The notes below the pieces were generated by a model. It did no database searches. It worked only from the letters and a program-made list of their open reading frames with translations, and was not told where the DNA came from. This document shows, piece after piece, positions 1-13,099 of a stretch of DNA of 64,000 nucleotides. Numbering within the stretch: the stretch's first letter is position 1; each line of letters begins with the position of its first letter. Made by a program: the position numbers and the translations under genes. The DNA is taken from positions 25,517,652-25,581,651 of the forward strand of contig CM055613.1 of NCBI GenBank assembly GCA_029379385.1, in the 5' to 3' direction. This DNA is from Quillaja saponaria. Lineage: Eukaryota; Streptophyta; Magnoliopsida; Fabales; Quillajaceae.

Positions 1-2850
1 TCTGTTGTATGACTGTAAAGCTCCATAAAATAGTTATGTAAGTGTAGCCTTTATCTTTGCTTGTTGTGGTTGTCTCCGTGGTGTGTTTTGTTGGTGTTTA
101 TGTGAGTAAATAAGTAGCTTCTTCATAGTTTTGGACCAAGCTGCCGTCCCTCTGTTTGGGGCAGCAGTTTGGTCATTTTCTTGCTCCTTCATGGCTGATT
201 TTAAGAGGTATGTCAGAAGGCAATTTAAGCCTTTAGAAGGTGTTATAGTAAGGAGGAAAAATGCATGAAGTTTCTCCCTTGCCGTGAGCTTTATTGGAGA
301 GTTGAATTAGCGTTAGGCAATAGTTCTATATAAATAAAAATAACTGCACCTTTGAATTTAACCAGAAAAGTGAAATTGATGGTTAAAATGATGTAAATTA
401 AAGCTTGTAGGTGGTAAAATATTTTGATTAAGGAGGAGGTTTTAGGAGTGAAATATGCATGTTGATGTTAGGAATATATAAATCATGTTTAGATGAAAGT
501 TAAAGAATTAGTTAAGTGAATAAGTGGATCCCTTTAAACTTAATTAGGGATATGAAATAAATAAGTGAGAAGTAAGGGGTTAAAGATTATATGCGGAAAG
601 TGGTTGTGTTTGTGTGGGGAGTGGATAACTCAGGTATGTAATGAACTTTAGGTAATTAATTAATTTGAAAACAATACTTGGAATGTGAATAAGATGGGAA
701 TTAGAATTCTTAGTGTTGTATATATATATATATATGCACACACACATTAATGGAAAGAAATCATGCATTCAAGATGTTTGATAACACACCTACAAGAAAC
801 TAATTATAATATAAGGAATAAAACTTGGAACTTTTAAATCTTTATGGTTAGGGATTAATCAAATTTGAATAAAAAGCTTAAGAACAAAGAGTAAAGCATT
901 GTTGGTTAATGTTGTGAGTTAAGGATTTAATGAAAATGGGTGAAAGGTATGAACAAAGGGTGATTAGTTGTAGGTAGAGTGATGGAAACTGAGAGTTAAG
1001 AGATTTTGAAAGGATGCAGGGCAGATTTTATGGGTGAGAGAAATATTGTGTTTCGGGTGCCTTTAAGGCAGAATTAAATTACTGGTTCTAAAGAGAAAAT
1101 GTAGCTTAGGGTCTTGAAATGATACTTACAAAATTTCGTAGCCTGGTTCCAAGTATATTTGTTGGTAAAGTTGATGGACTGCAGCTAGGTTATGTAAGAT
1201 TTTTAGTGAACCTCAGTCAATCCGAAATACTTTTTTAGGCATGGTGGATGGAATTAACTTAGGATTTCTAAATAAAAGTTGTTCCTAACATCTTGAAACA
1301 CTAGACTGGAGAGTCTTGTAATTTAATTTCTAAGTATGAGAATTCTATAAGCCTTGGAATCCAATGTTGGTAACCAAGAATTGTGCTAATACTCTGTTTG
1401 TGTTTATGTGATGAATTGAGTGAGTTCAAAGTAGATTTTAGGAAAGGTTTCTAAACAAGAACAATAGCTAATGTCCTAGAGATAATGTTTAAACTTGGTT
1501 TTATTAAATTTGATTAAGTATGTAAGTGAAAATAAACATTTGTCCAAGGAGATCTTGAAATGCCAAAAATGATTAAACTTTAAATAATTAATTGTACTAA
1601 TATACACATCCAAATAATACATATAATACCTCTCTAGAAATATATGTTTGTCTATTAATAAATCCAACAAACGAAATTGGATTCCTTTTTCCTAGAGAAA
1701 GTTATGTTCGAATAACTAAGGTAAGGCCAGAGTTACCAAAATCTTGAATTTTGTAGAATTTTATTCAACTTCAAAGAATAAACTGTATTGATATAGAAAT
1801 CTAAAAATTACAAATGATTTACCATTATAAAGCTACATGTGTCTAGTATTTAATGAATTTTACGAAATTGGATTTTCCTAGAGGAAGATATGACTATTAG
1901 AATGAACATTGGTCCAAATTCCAATTTTGGATAGTTTCAAAATCTCTAACACACTAGTGTTTTCTATCTTTTCTAATTGTTTCCTTCTACCCTACACATG
2001 TCAAGATATTTAAAATGTTTCTTCATTATCAACCTTACCACATAAAGTACAATTCATACTACTTGACATGTAATGGCTTAATAGAAAATTTTCATAAATA
2101 AACCTATCTATATCAAATGTTGATTTTATGAATTGGAAAAGTTAACTATAGTTTTGGAAAGTGTGGTTGAATCAATAATGCGTGTGAACGTAATTGTAAG
2201 TGATGAATGAGATCGGTTAAAGGTGAATGTTAACTGTTACCTTTGGGAGATAGATTGCTATGTGTAATTGAATAGATGTGATATATGAAAAATAAGAAGT
2301 GTAGTATTGCAGTGATTTATTTGAATTATGTTTGTTTGATATTGGTTGTGGTTGATAAGGGCCAATAAAGTGAAATTTTTCAGAAAAATGAGATCTCCGA
2401 AATTGAAATCCAAGTGCACCTAGGATATGTTGATTTGAAATTCTTAGATATTCTAATTCTGATAAATGTTTTTAAAAGTTTGAGTGCTCAGCCCCTGTGG
2501 GATAGATTATGTACGAAGATTAATTTGTTGTGCAGGAGTGTAGATACCAAGTGAGGGGTGAGATACTATTTTGTAGGGCTGAGTTACTCATTGGCTCATT
2601 GTTTGCTTATATGTTCTGATTATGTTGCTTAGAATTATGAACTTTGGATATATGGCTCGATATATATATGTTGTGAAATATGTGAATAGTGGCTTTATGA
2701 GACTTACAATTTCGTGAGTGTTCTATTAATTTAGATATGAATACTCTTACTTGAAATTAAATGATGACATATGTGCTTTGAGTGATGCTAGTACCCTTTG
2801 TGTACATTTTCCACTCAAGGAGTGTTATAACTCTCATAACTCGACTTTTA
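1..2850 (+). repeat. Repeat family R1, copy A (partial at left edge)
   Basis: Non-coding AT-rich repeat. It aligns by eye with 3620-6468 at a nearly constant offset of about 3618 bases. For example the block at 1476-1670 matches 5100-5288, and the stretch around 2484-2600 matches 6150-6250. The homologous start of copy B lies near 3241, so the start of copy A should fall before base 1. Similarity fades after about 2850. No coding capacity is visible. The family may be a long LTR (copy B ends in GGGGTGTGACA), but I cannot place a clean start, so the class is inferred. Confidence 0.7.
718..747. repeat. (TA)n followed by (CA)n microsatellite
   Basis: A run of about eight TA dinucleotides passes directly into about six CA dinucleotides inside R1 copy A. 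The matching place in copy B lacks it, so it arose or was lost after the copies separated. Confidence 0.85.
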
Positions 2851-3240
2851 AAACAATGTGTAAATTTACATTGTAAAATAAACAAATTAATTAAATAACA
2901 GTATAGTTAAATATGTCATAATCTGATATCTTAGTGTAACCTTAACATACATTTCAAAAATGTTGTGTATTTGTTGTCGTAAAGTAAATAATATCGTGAC
3001 AAACTAATTCAAGTGAGTGACTAATTAATATATAGGTATAAATATATCAAGATTTAATCTCTACTATCTCATTAATTAATTTGGATTTAAATTTTACTTC
3101 AGTAGAATTGCATTATAAGTGAAATTAGTGTATATATAAATATATAATAAATTAGAAATCAATTATTAATATATTCTGATAATTGGATTAATATACACCA
3201 CCAATTAGTAAACTAAGTCTAACACCACAAGTTTATATTA
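2851..3240. other. AT-rich spacer between R1 copies A and B
   Basis: No reading frame, RNA gene or terminal repeat is recognisable. The last 40 bases (CCACAAG followed by TTTA-rich sequence) resemble the reverse complement of about 12590-12640, so the R1 family may begin slightly before 3241. Confidence 0.5.
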
Positions 3241-6200
3241 TTTAAATTTTTGTCTCTTCTTCCTTCCTTGCTTAGACCGACTTAAGACTCTCTTCCTTGG
3301 AATTTCTTTCTTTGGCCATTCTTGGCTTATTTCTTCCCTTGTTTCTCTTTGCGTGACGGTGAAACCTCTGCAATTCTTTCAACCAAGGTCAGAAAAATGC
3401 AGAACTTGTTATCTTTTTCTTGCGGTGGTGCTTGTTGAATCTGCTTTGAAGCAAACCTCCTTTCTTTTCTATTCAATTTGTTGCTGCTGGGACTGATTTT
3501 AGAAGTCCCCTATTTTCTATCCCTTGTATGGAAGCCTTGGCTACTTGTTGATCAACCTGGCTGGCCGAGATTTGCTGCATCTAGCAGCCATCAAGAACGC
3601 AGAGTCGCAGTTGCAGGAGTCTGAAGTTGCCAGCTAGCACTTGTGTAGTTTGTTGTACCAGTTACAAACGGCAAGAATAAGAGATGAGGATGCCACGTTA
3701 ATGTCCTATTTTGGTCGTGGGTGAAGTGGTTGCTTAATTAGGCAGCTGGTGTTTTCCTTTGTGGCTGCCTTGTTTTTAGGTGGATTATAAGGTAAGTTGG
3801 ATCTTGTCGTAGTTTTTCTTTGCCAAACAAACTGTGACAGCCTTTAAAGCTTAGTAATTAGGAGCTTGTGTGTGTCTTGCTTGGAGAGGTTTACGGTGCA
3901 TTAGTTAGAGTCAGTCAAGGGAGTTGTTTTAAGGGGTAAAAACGGTTCCGTTTTGGACTGATTCCAAGCTTTAAACTTAACGTTTTTTTTTTTTTTTGGT
4001 CACCCAAAAATTAGGGTATTAAAGTAAGAAAGTGTAATAGGATACTTGAATTTATCTATATATATACTTAATTAGTATCCAATTATAACACTCGGATGTT
4101 TTTTAGTTTAATTGTTATATATGAATAAAATTAGTGATACTTAGTGAATTCAGTTAAAGACTAAATGAATGAAAATTAGAAATAGGAGTAAAACATAAGA
4201 AAAAATAAAACATAGGAATGATAATCATATGAATTAGAAAAAAGTAATTTAGGAATTGGTTATATTCATAATGGGAATGTATAATTTAAGTTTTAATTAA
4301 CCTTAGGCAATTAAATTAATTATAATTAATAATTGGAACATAAGTAATGTTAAGATTTGTGAGACTATCTTGTTTGTGCTAGGAGGTATAAGTAGATGTG
4401 CACTTATATATGCGAAGTAGGAATGTGTAACCTAAGTATTTAGTAAGATGCTTAGAAAAATTTAAATGTTATCACAGCATGGAAGTTAACTTATATAAGT
4501 TTCCATTGTTAAATAGCTAATTAGGAAACATGAAACTTGACTATATTAATGCTAAATTATAGAATTGGAATTCTTGAATAAATTGAAACCTGAAGTGAGG
4601 AAATAGGGGTTAATTGGTTATTGAATAGGAAGCAGGGTTCAGATTTCATAGTTCATAGAAATTGAGTATTTCAGGTATCTTATGTACTGAATTAAATTAA
4701 GAATTCAAAAGAGAAAATGTAGCTTAGAGTCTTGAGTTAATGTTTACAAAATTTCATAACTTTGTTCTAAGTATATTTTTCGATAGACTTGTTGGACTGA
4801 GGCTAGGTCCATGTAGGATTTTTAGTGACCTTTAGTTAGTTTGGGAGACTTTGTCGAACTTGTGGTTGGAATTAGGATAGGGAATCTAAATAAAAGTTGT
4901 TTCCTAACATCATAAAATACTATACTAGAAAGTTTCATAATTTATTTCTTAAGTATGAAAATTCTACAAGTATTAGAATCCGCGTCAAGCAATCAGATTT
5001 GTACAAGTGCCCTATTTTGGTTCATGTGAGGAATTAAGTGAGTTCAAGGTTGATTTTAGGAAAATTTTCTAAACAAGAAAGCTAGTTAACTTCCTAAAGT
5101 TAATTTCTCAACTTGGTTTTATTAAATTTGACTAGGTAGGTAAGTGAAAATAAATATGTATCCAAGAAGGTCATGAAATGCCAAAAAGGAGTAAACTTTA
5201 AATAATTAACTGTACCAATAGACAAATCCAAATAATACATATCATACCTATCTAGAAAGATATACTTGTCTATTAACAAATCCAACAAACAGAATTGGAC
5301 TTCCTTTTTCTTGGAGAAAGTTATGTCAATTAACTAAGATAAGGTCAGTATTACCAAAATTCTGTGTTTTGCTGAATTTAATGCAACTTCAATGAATAAA
5401 CTATATTGATATACAAATCTAAAAGAAAATTATAAATGATATACCATTATAAAGCTACATGTGTATAATAAATTTTATGAAATTGGATTTGGAATTTTCT
5501 AGAGGAAGATATGACCGTTATAATAAACACTAGTCTAAATCTCAAGTTTGGACAATTTCAACATCTTTTAACTCATTAGTGTTTTTTTATCTTTTCTAAT
5601 TATTTTTTTCTACCATAAGCATTGTCAAGTCATTTAAAATATCTTTTAATTATCAACCTTACCACATAAAGTACAATTCATACTACTTGACATATAATAG
5701 CTAAATAAAAACCAATATAAGTTGAGATATAAGCTTAGTAATTAAAAGCATCCAACAATAATGTTTATAAACTAAGTATTTTTTGGGAATATGAATTTCA
5801 GTTCTAGATTTTAATGTGGACCTAATGAGATGTGAGAATGCAAGTATAAGTGACGAATGAAATCGATTAAAGGTGAGTGGTTAATTGTTACTTTTAAGGG
5901 CTAGATTATTATGTGTAATTAGATGTATAATTAAATAAATGTGCAAGTGCAACGTTTTAGTGAGTTATTTGAATCATGCTTGTTCGAAATTGTTTGTGGT
6001 TGATATGGGCCAACAAATTGAGATTTTTTGAAAAACAAGAATTTTATTTCTGACATTAAGGTCCAGGTGCACCTAGGACATTATGAATTAAATTTATGAG
6101 ATATTCTGATTCTAATTTTGATAAATGTTTTCAAAATTGAGTACTAAGCCCTAGTGGGATGAATTATGTTAGGAGAATTAATCTGTTGTGCGGGAACTTA

Positions 6201-6891
6201 AATGTTCGGTGGGGGGTGATACTGTTGTGCAGGGCTGGGTTACTCGTTAGTCTTTTGTGTGCTTTGTATGCTATGATTACTCTGATTCATTCGTGATGCT
6301 ATGAATCATGTAAGTTGTGAATTTATGACAATTACAAATGCGTACGTGTATTTCGAATTACATCCTGATGCTATTATATACATTATATAGTTGTAGTGAA
6401 TGATTCTAGCACCATTTGGGTATGATTTTTCATTTATGGAGTCTATAGGACTCATCCTTCTCGTGGAATTTATTTTTTAGTAAAAGGAGTTCAGTATATG
6501 GCATCATCGAGCTCGTGACCTGCTGACAAAGTATGGCAAGTTACTTTCTAGGATCTCAGACTTGAAGTTAAGGATAAAAGTTTGCAGTCACACTAGAACT
6601 GTGGAGTGTCTAATTTTGTATATGTAATAGTCTAGTTATTTAAATTTGTGTTATTGTGTGAAATCAGGAAACACATGTGCTTGTATTGTAGAGATATATT
6701 TTTCATAAATTTTCAGTAAATTGTTAATTGTTCCGCAAACGAATTTTTGCATTGAACTTCTGTTTTATAAAATCTATTTTATTCTTTAGTTAGGTCAAGA
6801 GTCATATTTGTTACTTTGCTTTGAAGTCATGGTTACAGAGGATTGGTTATCCAATCCTCCAGCCAGTCATACCTTCGTGAGGGGTGTGACA
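3241..6891 (+). repeat. Repeat family R1, copy B, LTR-like
   Basis: Best preserved copy of the family. It opens with a pyrimidine-rich leader (3245-3500), continues through the segment shared with copy A, and ends in GGGGTGTGACA at 6881-6891. That is the kind of 3' terminus seen in long plant Ty3/gypsy LTRs of the Del/Tekay type (family knowledge). A matching 5' TGTCA was not found at the left edge, so the LTR reading is an inference. The sequence 6425-6720 recurs at 6892-7200 (copy C), and an inverted relative lies at 10310-12640 (copy D). Confidence 0.6.
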
Positions 6892-7270
6892 GGGAGTCTG
6901 TAGGACTCACCCCTCTTTTGTGGATATTTTTTTAGTAACAGGACCTTAAAGGAAGTTAACTACTAATACGGGGTTTGCTGAGGATTTGACAACAAGGTAT
7001 ACTTTGAAACCTTATACTTGAAGTCAATGATGAAAGTTTGCAGTCACATTAAAATTGTGGGGTGTCTAATTTTGTATGATGTAATAGTCTAGTATTTGTC
7101 TTGTCTATGATGTGAACGAAGCAGAGCTCTTTGTTGTCTTTGTGTTATTGTTGTGTAAGAACAAGAGGTTATAGGTTTGTATTTTAAGGCATGTTCAATA
7201 TTGCAGAGAACCTCTGCCAAAATTTTTAATAAGTTGTAATTTGTTTCAGTCAACAAACTTTTACATTATC
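6892..7270 (+). repeat. Repeat family R1, copy C (internal fragment)
   Basis: Starts abruptly after the GTGACA end of copy B with GGGAGTCTGTAGGACTCA, which matches the middle of copy B at about 6433. It then follows the same order (the block with GTTTGCAGTCACA and TAATAGTCTAG) up to about 7270. The 5' part and the GTGTGACA end are missing. Parts of 7101-7260 are also found inverted at 10320-10480. Confidence 0.7.
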
Positions 7271-7480
7271 ACAATAGTAAGCATAATAAAATATTTGTAA
7301 TAAATTTATCATAGTTTTATGTATTTATCATTGTGTGATAACAATATGTGCATATATTATTATGAACTGTGTAGCTTTATAAGTAATTATATATGTAGTT
7401 TGCGTAAATGTGTAAATATCATCATTTAATGTATCATGATATTGTTTCTTGAATTTGTTAGCTTACAAAGTAAATATAAG

Positions 7481-8535
7481 ATGTCTAAACAAACTAGTCT
7501 ACTAAGTGAGCTAAGTGAGATTAAAAGAAATTGGAACACAAACTAGTCAACAAGCAAGAAATAGCAGCACAAATTTTCAACAAGTTTTTGTAGATAATAA
7601 TGTAATAACATCTATTATGCTTCATTAATTTTACTTTGAATTATTATATATATATTATTATTTATAATTATTGATTTCATATTTTATAATTTTATTTTAG
7701 GGACCAATTATTAGTGGAGTAGCTTACAATGATGACATACCTTTTTTTGACGAAACATTGGCGAATTTTGAAACGTATATGTTTTCAAATGGTTTAATAA
7801 AAAAAATTAAAAAATTAAGCATCCTGCTCCAAGTGATAATAAGTATTACCTACATCTGAATAATCGAATTTCAATTAAATCTTGCGATGGCAACACCAGT
7901 TCAATCCAATCAAAATTCAAAATTATTTCATTATCAGATGTAGATGCAGTTGAAAGCAATTTGGTAAGTTCCCATATATATATGTATATACAATTAGGAT
8001 TATATGATTTTTAATTTATTTGCACTAACTTCAATTACATTTTTATAGATATTATTGGAGTTGTTTTGAAGGTTATGGATGCAAAAGTCATTGGTAGAAA
8101 ATCCACTGGTTCTCCTCTGTCACTTTGGGAAATTATTATTGCTGATGATAGCTCCTCAGTAATAAAAGTAATCATGTTTGATCGATTGGTTTATAATGAA
8201 TGGGAAAAGATTGGCCACATGATCAAGGATGCACTTACTGTCCTAGCTACTAATATCAAAAGAACTAACTTTCATGGTTTTTTTTTTTTTTTTTGGGTCA
8301 AATTCTAATATATTTTCTCTTAAGTCTTATAAAGAAATGTTATACTAACTATTATTAATTATGATATAATAATAATATATTTTGACATATAAATGTAAAT
8401 GCAGGTTTTAGTTTAGTAACTACATCAAATACCTGTGTATATATTAATGAAGAAATCATGAAAGTTCAATGTTTGAGAAATTGGAATCTCATTATTTTAT
8501 TTTTGTCTTTCTATCGACTTTTTCTAATATTTAAT

Positions 8536-8571
<36 letters not shown>

Positions 8572-9565
8572 GATGCTATTAGTTTTTAAACTTACTCATT
8601 TCATATTTATTTTTATTTATAACCAAGGGAAGTTTATTTTATCAATGATATAATGTTTTTATAGGTTTGAAAGCCATCATGATGAATATAATGATTTATA
8701 CTTAAAGGCTCAAGATTTTCAAACCAATGATGAGCGTACTATGATTACTATTGAAATGCCCTCAATCTTTGAACTATCTAAACATGGTGTAACCACTCCC
8801 TAAATAATATGAATATTTTCTTTTCAAATTACCAATTTATTATGTGTTTCACTTAATACATGTCTGATAATTGTTACTGCCATTCTTTTGGTGATTTAGA
8901 TTGACGATCAATTTGCAATAGTTGGTATCAAACCAAATAGATTTACTCAAAAATTATGGTACTCTTCTTGTGACAATTGTGGAAGAAGCACTGATGATAA
9001 ATTGAAATCTATTTTCTACTGTCAACAATGTCGAAGGAGTAATTTTATTTCAATTTCTAGGTACCCATCTTACTTTAAAAAAAATAAAAAATTTATTTAT
9101 ACGCTTTGTTTATAATGCACATATCTTATAACATATCTCTTTATAATTTTATAGATGCGTCTTTCGAGTTGAGTTACTTGACAATACTAGTTCCATAAAT
9201 TCAACATTGTTTGGATCGTCATCTAAAAAAGTTATTGAAAAATTAGCAAATGAAGTTGTTGAACTACTCTCTGAGGTATGATTATTTAATCATATTATTT
9301 TATAATCTTACCAATAACATTTATTATTTGTATAGTATGTAAGTTAATTAAATAATTGTTTGTAATTATGCAAACCTCGACTGCACACATATATAAACTA
9401 TAAATTATGATATAAAAATTTTATAAATAAAATATTATTTGATTTTTATAGGACCGTGACAAAATCATGGAAGAAATTATGACAAGTCCTGAGATTAAGA
9501 AATATCAAGTAAATGTTGTTTTGATTAGTTCTTTGACATCTTCATCGAAATGTCAAAGATATTAA
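7481..9565 (+). pseudogene. RPA1-like (replication protein A large subunit) OB-fold gene relic, about 7 exons
   Basis: Broken multi-exon gene for an RPA 70-kDa-subunit-like single-stranded-DNA-binding protein. Likely exons: 7481-about 7551 (doubtful first exon), 7701-7963, 8049-8276, 8405-8477, 8665-about 8786, 8900-9060, 9155-9275 and 9452-9565 (stop TAA at 9563). Exon 8049-8276 encodes the start of an OB fold with the family-like run WEIIIADDSSSVIKV. Exon 8900-9060 encodes a CX2C...CX2C zinc ribbon (CDNCG...CQQCRR), typical of the RPA1 C-terminal DNA-binding domain. Several junctions keep phase with GT/AG sites (8276/8405, 9060/9155). Damage includes a frameshift in the oligo-A tract at 7798-7826, a lost donor after 8477 and an early stop in exon 1. 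Introns are retained, so this is genomic DNA and not a retrocopy. The RPA70 N domain is absent. It sits between inverted R1 copies C and D. Confidence 0.75.
8539..8568. repeat. (AT)n microsatellite
   Basis: About 14 AT dinucleotides inside an intron of the RPA1-like relic. Confidence 0.9.
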
Positions 9566-10309
9566 TGATGCATAAAAAAATATCTGTCATTATATATAAT
9601 GATATACAAATATATATATATATTTATATATCTTAATAAATTTTTGTAATGTAATATTATTATATTTATATTATTTGTGTGTAAGCAATCAATATGACTT
9701 GTTAATGTATTAACTTTTATTTGTATTATGTCTAATAATAATTTAAATATTAATACAACTATGAGCTTTATAATTATTAATATTTGTAATAAGAATGTAT
9801 ATATTTTTTTTATCAATTCTTTCATATTATCGTTTTATTGAATATTTTTAAATCAACTATGATAATTGTTCAAATACAATTTATTATATATGCTCAGTAA
9901 TAGATAATCTAAATCAATTAAACTTATCTAACAAAAACTATTTGTATGGTATACACACACGACAAATATAAATACATTTAAAAGCATATGAAAGTAAGTG
10001 TATATACATTTATTACATTTTAATGATAATATTTGACTTTATAGTCCTTTTGTGTAAGTTATCAAAATAATAATAATGTGGTGAGAAAATCATTAAATCC
10101 ATCTATATTGGTAAATAGCTATTTTATCTGTAGGCAGTAAATATATATATGAAATGGTAAAAAAAATTCAACAAGTTTATAAGCACACAATTCTATAAAA
10201 ATGCATTCAATTTTTAAGTATCAAATCTATAGATTTGTATAAAAATTTAAGAAAACTTATTACATTTGTTTTTTTTTTTTTTTTTAAGAACAATAACCAA
10301 TATCAAAAT
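9566..10309. other. AT-rich stretch without recognisable content
   Basis: Lies between the last RPA1-like exon and inverted repeat copy D. It has short AT runs and a poly-T near 10268-10286, but no gene, terminal repeat or RNA that I can support. Confidence 0.5.
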
Positions 10310-12640
10310 TTATTACAAAATATTTACTAAAATTTCGGCAGAGTTTTCCCGTAAAGTGAAACATGCCTAATAGTACATATATAAATAACCTAGTTATAAG
10401 TCACTAGTAAACAATAGTATCAATGTACACAAAGAAGCTCTGCTCCTAACAACACATCAAACTACCAAAACTTAATTCAATATACACAATAATGCATAGT
10501 GCCTAAAGTGATTGCAAATGTCATTATGTGCAACTCCGCAATATACCTTGTAGCAACAGTGTTAGCAAGTCACGAATCTCTATACGGTGAACACTGTTTT
10601 CTTGGTACTAAGAAACATAATAATAGAGAAAAGTGTGAGTCACGAAGACTTAGTAAGCAAATAACATGTCCTGAAGGCACTAGAATCAACCAGAACATAA
10701 TACACATATCAGCAATTAATCTCATGTAATTATATTCATGTATCAATTCATCAAGAGACGTATATATTTCTTATCACCGTAAAGTTACAATTCATATGAT
10801 CCACAGGATAGATGCATCAATTTAAATGCTCAAAGTTCACCATTCCAAATAACGCAATCAGAGCAATCAAAGCTAACAAAGGGCCAACCAAGTAACTCAG
10901 CCCCACACAATACATATCTCCCCCCACCCGGCATTTAGGTGCCTGCACAACAAGTTATTCTCCGTACATAATCCATCCTACTAGGGTTAAGCACTCTATT
11001 CTTTTTAAAACACTTATCAGAATTAGAATATTAAATCAGATTATCCTAGGTACACCTAGATTTTAGTTTTAAAAGTAAAAATCATTTCTTTGAAAATTTC
11101 ACTTCGTTAGCCTTTACCAAACAAAACAATTCAAGTAACAAGCATAATTCAAACATTTGACTTCACATAATCAATTTCACATAATTATCTGGCAATAAAA
11201 GTGCTCGTAATTCACTGACTGGACTCAAGGATGTGGTTTGTCGCTTTGTCTCACCTGATGCTGTTAGCAAGTCCTCGATGCGGTCTAGCAAGTCCTCGAT
11301 GCGGTCTAGAGCTGCAAATCATATATCATATATTACTTACTGTAATAATTTAATAGATATCCCTATTTCTCCTTAATTTACATACATACACTGAAGATAC
11401 TTTTTAAAGGCTAATTTCGCTTTGATCTTTTATTGAACATTTTAAAGGATATTTAGTTAGTTCAATTTACTCAATAATTTACATTCTATAATTTAGCATT
11501 ACCCTAGACAATTTCATGTCCTCTAATTAGCTATTTAACAATTAAAACCTACATAAATTAATTTCCATGTACACATTACCTACTAGTCATCTTGTCACAC
11601 ACCTAAGGATAAGTTGCTCCATATATATTTAAATTAAACTAACCATCAACTTTTTCCTAGTGCTTATATTATAATCTTTGAGTTTACATTAAACAATTTC
11701 CTAATCCACTTCATAAACTTAAATTAAACTTTCCAATGTTAACATATTTTTAATACCCACTTTTAATTTATGTATTTAACTCCCTATATTAACACACTTG
11801 AATCTTAACTCATTTATTTCATACTTCAAATTAACTTCAAAGAAACTACACTAATTCACTTAAATCAATTCCATTAACCTTCATCTACATGTTTCATGCA
11901 ATACTAACATCAACTACTCACAACTTAAGTTAAACTCATCTAGTTCTAACTAAAATCACTAGTTATCAAGGACCACACACATATAAATCAACTAAACTAA
12001 TAAAACATTCAACACCATACTTGGCTGCCTTAAACAATCTCACAATTAGGTACAGCTAAGCCTTCGGCTATAGTCCACTTGGAAGGCTTAAAGGGAGGTT
12101 GATTATTGCTACCTTAAGGCTAGAAATCACTCCCACACAACCTGTCTAAATAGGGTAGCCACCAGCTAGTTACACCAGCTGCTACACGATCCCAACCCGC
12201 CACCACAACGTGGTCCATATAAGGAAAACAAGGACATAAGCTAAGAAAGAAGCTAAGACTTATGGCTAACAAGGGAATTACCAAAACAGAGTGGTTAAAA
12301 CAATTTGCAATAGAGTTCAGCTTTAAGGTTTAAGAGAGGTGATCCAACGGCAAGAAAGGAGAAGCAATTAGTTATTTTGGAAGGAAGCCCACACGAGCTG
12401 CTGAAAGGCTTCACCTAGCTATCCAAAGGAAATGAAAGCAAAGAAAAGAGGAAAGTAAATGCTGGTGGAGGAGAAATGGAAAGCAGAGCATGATCGGCCA
12501 ACAAGAAAGAAATAAGGGAAAGATAACGATTAACCACCAAGAGATAGGACAAAATTAGTAAAGTTTAATCCAAAGTCAACATTATTTTACTTTTATATTT
12601 TAACTTGTGGTTCAAATTTAACCATAGTCTTAGGTGCGTA
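10310..12640 (-). repeat. Repeat family R1, copy D (inverted, with internal deletions)
   Basis: Read on the minus strand it follows copies A and B. 10860-10990 reversed corresponds to 2480-2620 and 6150-6260 (the block with GGATNNATTATGT and TTGTTGTGCAGG). 10320-10480 reversed corresponds to 7101-7260, sharing GCAGAGCT and CTCTGCC. 12060-12560 reversed corresponds to the leader of copy B and the start of copy A. It is about 1.3 kb shorter than copy B because the middle segment is missing. A short exact tandem of GTCCTCGATGCGGTCTAGCAA type lies at 11272-11308. Confidence 0.65.
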
Positions 12641-12756
12641 TGTTTATATATATGTATCATGATTACTACCTAGTTAAATTTTTTATTCACGCACTTGTTT
12701 TATCCATTCATAAAACTACACAACTTAATTCTTGGAGTACCTATACATATATTTAC

Positions 12757-12758
<2 letters not shown>

Positions 12759-12792
<34 letters not shown>
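12759..12792. repeat. (TA)n at the left flank of the caulimovirid integrant
   Basis: A run of about 16 TA dinucleotides directly abuts the left end of the pararetroviral copy. A second, shorter TA run (20570-20583) abuts the right end. Geering and colleagues reported insertion of endogenous florendoviruses in TA simple repeats, so the pair fits an integration site. Confidence 0.75.
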
Positions 12793-12798
<6 letters not shown>

Positions 12799-12916
12799 GG
12801 AAGGAGAAGTAACAGTAGTCTGTTCGCTGAACTGGGGAAGGGATATGCAGAGATTAAAGACAGAAATAAAATGTCATTGATAGTATTCAAAATATAATTA
12901 TATAAGTGAAGGACAG
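12793..12916 (-). repeat. Left terminal-redundancy repeat of the pararetroviral copy
   Basis: Matches 20441-20569, with the shared cores GGAAGGAGAAGT and AATAAAATGTCATTG in the same orientation. In the viral direction this is the 3' end, downstream of the putative promoter at 13006-13015. It would therefore correspond to the transcript leader being repeated at both ends. Confidence 0.75.
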
Positions 12917-13005
12917 CTCTGGAGGAACACCTAGGAAAAGCTCTTATACTAAACTTAGAGAAAATTCTAAAATGAAAAACTTACTTGAATGAGACATGCA
13001 ACTCT

Positions 13006-13015
13006 CTTTAAATAG
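13006..13015 (-). promoter_or_regulatory. Putative TATA element of the pregenomic RNA promoter
   Basis: On the minus strand the sequence reads CTATTTAAAG, followed about 90 bases later by the terminal repeat. In caulimovirids the pregenomic RNA promoter lies just upstream of the leader, so the position fits. Only the TATA-like core supports the call. Confidence 0.4.
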
Positions 13016-13099
13016 AAAATTGAAATTTACTGTTTTGAGCAACAACTGTTATAGTAAAAAGCTATAGTAAAATGCTATAGTGTTCCATGTTATAATAGT

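Noticed and set aside
1476..5288. A pair of similar 60-codon minus-strand frames at 1476-1670 and 5100-5288
   Set aside because: Their similarity follows from the A/B repeat pair. Both are short, AT-driven and lack conserved-codon behaviour, so I treat them as non-coding.
7101..10480. The RPA1-like relic as part of a Helitron (which often carry RPA genes)
   Set aside because: No A|TC start, no CTRR end with hairpin and no Rep/helicase sequence were found around it, so I left it as an unexplained cargo between inverted repeats.
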